58,446 bases of DNA from Candidatus Hodarchaeum mangrovi (GTDB lineage: Archaea; Asgardarchaeota; Heimdallarchaeia; Hodarchaeales; Hodarchaeaceae). Under the pieces are notes generated by a model. The model was not told the DNA's origin. It did not search any database and saw nothing but the letters and a program-made list of their open reading frames with translations. How positions within the stretch are numbered: position 1 is the first letter of the stretch; every line of letters starts with the position of its first letter. The stretch covers positions 1-58,446 of the forward strand of contig JAEOUE010000031.1 of assembly GCA_016839515.1 (NCBI GenBank), given 5' to 3'. Below, in pieces: positions 55,729-58,446 of this stretch. Position numbers and translations under genes: made by a program.

Positions 55729-56943
55729 ATGATAAATATCAACTTAGAACAAAAAATTGAAGGATTATTAGCACAAAAATATCCTTTAACTACCGAAGAT
55801 ACTGTTAAGGTGGTTTCTGAGTGTGACCAGCTGGGAGAAATACTTGTGGAAAAAACTGTTCCAAATCAGAATTTTTTTACTCGAATTTTACAGCATATTC
55901 GAAACTTCAATAATGCTGAATTCATGTTTCTAAGTGGTAGGTATGATAAAGCTCAAACCTCCTATCTTAAGCTCAAATCTTCTATCTCTGAAACACAATC
56001 AGAGTTTCCTGACCTTTACTCACGATGGTTAAATCATATAAATCGTCTTATTTCAAGGTTAGATGCAAGAGTACAAGAGACACGAGCAGCATCCGCCTTT
56101 AATGAAAATGATATTGTACAAGCTGATGTTTTATACGTTGAAACAGTGAACCGTTACTCTCAAGAATTAAAAGTGGAACAAGAAAATTCAGATTATGATC
56201 ATTATTTTGACACACTTGGAAACATATTCAGGACTACAGGTAAACTCCTATATCTTCGTGGAGTTAATACCAAAAATAAAAAAGAACTATATCAAGCTAT
56301 TAGAAATTTTAAGAAAGCAATTTTCCTTGGTCAACCATATCTTGGAGATCTTATAGGAGAAATATCTAATTTTATTACTCAACTTACTATTTCCCATATT
56401 GAAGACCAAGCTGAAACTTTATTTGTACTGGGTGTACATAATTCTGAATCAGAAAGATTTGTAGAGGCTAAAAACAATTATCATAAATCTGCTCAGTATT
56501 ACCGGTCTTTGAGGAGAATTCATTCAAATTTTGAATTTGAACTACAAGAACAAATTCAATTATCCTCTTATTATGAAGCAGCGGGAAAAAATCTAATGAT
56601 TCATGATAATAATGAACAAGCAGCACTACAATTTTCAAATGCTGCTCAAATTCTACAGCAGGTTGTTCAAAAATTACCTGTTGAAGAATTAAAAGAGAAT
56701 TTTGAACCCCAAATTATTTATTTTGAAGCAATGCAACTTTATTGTCAAGCAGTCAAGGAATATGATGATATGATTCCAGAAGCGATGGATCATTTTACTG
56801 AAGCAAAAAAGAAACTTGAAATTGCACGGGAAAGAGCAACAGAACTTCAAAATACACCTCTCATAAACAATTGTAGTGATGCTTTAAATAAGATTAATTC
56901 TTATCAGGATATTGCTAAAATGATGTTCGAAATGGAAGATTAA
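55729..56943 (+). CDS. Helical repeat protein of unknown function
   Basis: This 404-residue protein is entirely helical with TPR-like pairs, for example AEFMFLSGRYDKAQTSYLKL and FEAMQLYCQAVKEYDD, spaced irregularly. There is no signal or membrane helix. It resembles the TPR protein at 35039 in style but is not an obvious copy. Its last four bases overlap the convergent 107-residue gene. Confidence 0.75.
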   Translation: MININLEQKIEGLLAQKYPLTTEDTVKVVSECDQLGEILVEKTVPNQNFFTRILQHIRNFNNAEFMFLSGRYDKAQTSYLKLKSSISETQSEFPDLYSRWLNHINRLISRLDARVQETRAASAFNENDIVQADVLYVETVNRYSQELKVEQENSDYDHYFDTLGNIFRTTGKLLYLRGVNTKNKKELYQAIRNFKKAIFLGQPYLGDLIGEISNFITQLTISHIEDQAETLFVLGVHNSESERFVEAKNNYHKSAQYYRSLRRIHSNFEFELQEQIQLSSYYEAAGKNLMIHDNNEQAALQFSNAAQILQQVVQKLPVEELKENFEPQIIYFEAMQLYCQAVKEYDDMIPEAMDHFTEAKKKLEIARERATELQNTPLINNCSDALNKINSYQDIAKMMFEMED

Positions 56944-57263
56944 TCCAAATCAGAAGCAAGTTGATCAAGTATGAGATAAGCTTGGAGGACTGGAATAGAT
57001 AATTCACTTGCTAATTCTTCAGCATAAATATCAGGATTATTTGGTAAAATTTTTTGCCTAGTCCATGCAAGATTAGCAGCAAATCCAGGTATCTCCACCA
57101 TCAAAGGCTTTAATAATTCTATAATTTGAGCTTTACTCAGGTCTGTTAATGATTTTGCCTTCTTTCTTCGATCTATAAGAATAGGTTTAGTCTTGTTTGA
57201 TTTTAGCTTAGATTCAGCCTCTGAGGATTTTTTACCCGAAAAAAAACGATTGAGATCAGACAT
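56940..57263 (-). CDS. Small basic-to-helical unknown protein
   Basis: This 107-residue protein has a charged, disordered first third (KKSSEAESKLKSNKTK) and a helical C-terminal part that could be a winged-helix-like fold (YAEELASELSIPVLQAYLILDQL). I cannot assign a function. It is convergent and overlaps the preceding gene by four bases. Confidence 0.65.
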   Translation of the reverse strand: MSDLNRFFSGKKSSEAESKLKSNKTKPILIDRRKKAKSLTDLSKAQIIELLKPLMVEIPGFAANLAWTRQKILPNNPDIYAEELASELSIPVLQAYLILDQLASDLD

Positions 57264-57359
57264 TGATTACACACCATTTAATATTTATAATCTCCTAATA
57301 TTTAAAAAATCTGCTGATTCAGTGGATATCAAGGTTGTTTACTTGAAAAATAAGATAAA

Positions 57360-57704
57360 ATGCGGGGTATTAAAAAATTGACTGAAAATTCAAATGTGTC
57401 TGATCAAAAAAAGTCAGCTGGTGGAGTACGTCGGCTTGTACTTGATGTATTGAAATTACATGATCCTTCGATCGTTTCTTTTGCAATTGCATTGGAACAG
57501 ATAGTAGGCGTAGCTGCTGTTAACTGTACCTTAGTGGAAGTAGATGCAAAGACAGAAAATCTTAAAGTGGTTCTTGAGGGAAGAAATATGGATTATCACT
57601 TAATTTCCAAGACAATTAAAGATCTACATGGATCGATTCATTCAATTGATCAGGTTATTACTGGAAGCAGATTCGTGGAAGCAATTGAAACACCTCAGGA
57701 TTAG
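57360..57704 (+). CDS. DUF211 family protein
   Basis: This 114-residue protein matches the archaeal DUF211 family: RRLVLDVLKLHDPSIVSFA, then VNCTLVEVDAKTENLKVVLEG and the ending SIHSIDQVITGSRFVEA. The family has a ferredoxin-like fold and unknown function. The first ~20 residues are a less conserved leader. It is 31 bases upstream of the hexulose-phosphate-synthase-like gene and probably cotranscribed. Confidence 0.88.
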   Translation: MRGIKKLTENSNVSDQKKSAGGVRRLVLDVLKLHDPSIVSFAIALEQIVGVAAVNCTLVEVDAKTENLKVVLEGRNMDYHLISKTIKDLHGSIHSIDQVITGSRFVEAIETPQD

Positions 57705-57735
57705 CTCCAGATCTGAATCTTAGGGTGTTATAGTA

Positions 57736-58407
57736 ATGACTCAATTAACTGACAAGAAATTCTTACAAATTGCATTTGATATTCCCAATTTCGAGGCTGT
57801 GGAACAGTTATTAAAAAGGATACAATATCACGATAGATTAATTTTAGAGTTGGGAACTCCTCTGATTAAAAATGAAGGATTAACACATCTATTACCTCTT
57901 TTTAGAAAATATTTTCCAATAAATTATGTTGTAGCTGATTTGAAAACGCTAGATGTAGGTAGATTAGAAGTGGAACTCGCATCAATCGCTGGTGCAAATG
58001 GATGTGTGGTTTCAGGATTAGCTCCTAAAGAGACTATTTTAGAATTTGGGAAGGCATGTGAAGAGTTTGGTCTCGATATGTGGATAGATTCCTTAGGTAC
58101 CTCACAAACTTCTTTTCTACGCTTAGTTGATAGTATTAAATCGTTTTTAAAAGTCGTTATAATACACAGAGGGATAGATGAAGAATTGGGAAAGGAAAAA
58201 CGTCAAAACAATGTCAACTGGAATGATATCTTACGGATCAAGAGAATTAATCAAGCTAAAATCGCAGTTGCTGGAGGCATAAATCAGGAGACAGCTCTTA
58301 AAGCAATTCAACAAGGAGCAGATATTGTTATCGTTGGTCGATATGTCTATTCATCAGAAACTCCTCAAAAAGAGATTAATAATCTTCTAGAAATTATTAC
58401 ATTGTAA
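57736..58407 (+). CDS. 3-hexulose-6-phosphate synthase-like protein
   Basis: This 223-residue protein belongs to the OMP decarboxylase superfamily. The ADLKTLDVGRLEVELA segment with the KxxD metal/acid pair resembles HPS, which links formaldehyde to ribulose 5-phosphate; AVAGGI and IVIVGRYVY supply the phosphate-binding end. In archaea such enzymes often run backward to make ribulose 5-phosphate for nucleotides. No HPI or Fae gene is in the window. The stop is 39 bases before the window end. Confidence 0.85.
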   Translation: MTQLTDKKFLQIAFDIPNFEAVEQLLKRIQYHDRLILELGTPLIKNEGLTHLLPLFRKYFPINYVVADLKTLDVGRLEVELASIAGANGCVVSGLAPKETILEFGKACEEFGLDMWIDSLGTSQTSFLRLVDSIKSFLKVVIIHRGIDEELGKEKRQNNVNWNDILRIKRINQAKIAVAGGINQETALKAIQQGADIVIVGRYVYSSETPQKEINNLLEIITL

Positions 58408-58446
58408 GAAGAATCATTTAGTGAACAATTAAATCCTTATTATCTA

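Noticed and set aside
1..58446. CRISPR arrays, insertion sequences or integrated elements.
   Set aside because: No direct-repeat array, no transposase or integrase gene and no flanking repeats were seen; gene content is chromosomal throughout.

Overview
The window is an AT-rich, gene-dense piece of an archaeal chromosome. The exosome/proteasome superoperon, archaeal LonB, a histone, archaeal DnaG, pelota, PTH2, hypusine-type aIF5A, CofE and intron-containing tRNAs all say Archaea. Short genes that look like ribosomal proteins eL38 and, more tellingly, eL22 point to an Asgard (Promethearchaeota) lineage, because eL22 is rare outside eukaryotes and Asgard archaea. This placement is an inference from gene content; I cannot assign a class or genus.

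Layout. Positions 1-108 hold the end of an unidentified gene. Positions 92-6822 (minus strand) are a nearly uninterrupted superoperon read psmA - SBDS - rrp4 - rrp41 - rrp42 - eL43 (L37Ae) - Brix/Imp4-like - pcc1 - prefoldin beta - DUF3194 - tRNA thiolase. It joins protein turnover, RNA decay, ribosome assembly and tRNA modification. Divergent from it, 7213-9318 carries aIF5A, NAD kinase, Nob1 and eL38. After UPF0147 and a long non-coding gap come a zinc-site protein, eL22 and two convergent radical SAM genes. A cluster of three tRNA-Arg genes (CCG, CCT, TCT) lies at 13901-14249, two with introns.

Positions 14586-31280 hold LonB, a Trm-G10-like methyltransferase, an AAA ATPase, a tRNA-Pro with an intron inside the T-loop, hypA, ftsZ, hypB, a histone-deacetylase-family enzyme, pelota, Pth2, uL16 (L10e), a histone, dnaG, a structured RNA that may be SRP RNA, CoaD and a site-2 protease. 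Positions 31502-35788 hold small membrane and KH proteins, argF, a MoaD/Urm1-like protein ending in GG, a tRNA-Gly also split in its T-loop, cofE and a TPR protein.

The most distinctive part is 36179-48105: seven co-directional genes encoding a giant (~1,680 residue) secreted, membrane-anchored repeat protein, a DUF4129-like protein, a DUF4350-like protein, a MoxR AAA ATPase, a DUF58/vWA protein, a polytopic membrane protein and a coiled-coil protein. The gene set suggests an envelope-associated MoxR-vWA machine encoded with its probable surface client. It is followed by an OFA-type transporter with a hairpin/T-run terminator, an AMP-forming acetyl-CoA synthetase, DUF167, a large unknown protein with possible PRC-barrel-like segments, methionine aminopeptidase, two unknown proteins, DUF211 and a hexulose-phosphate-synthase-like protein.
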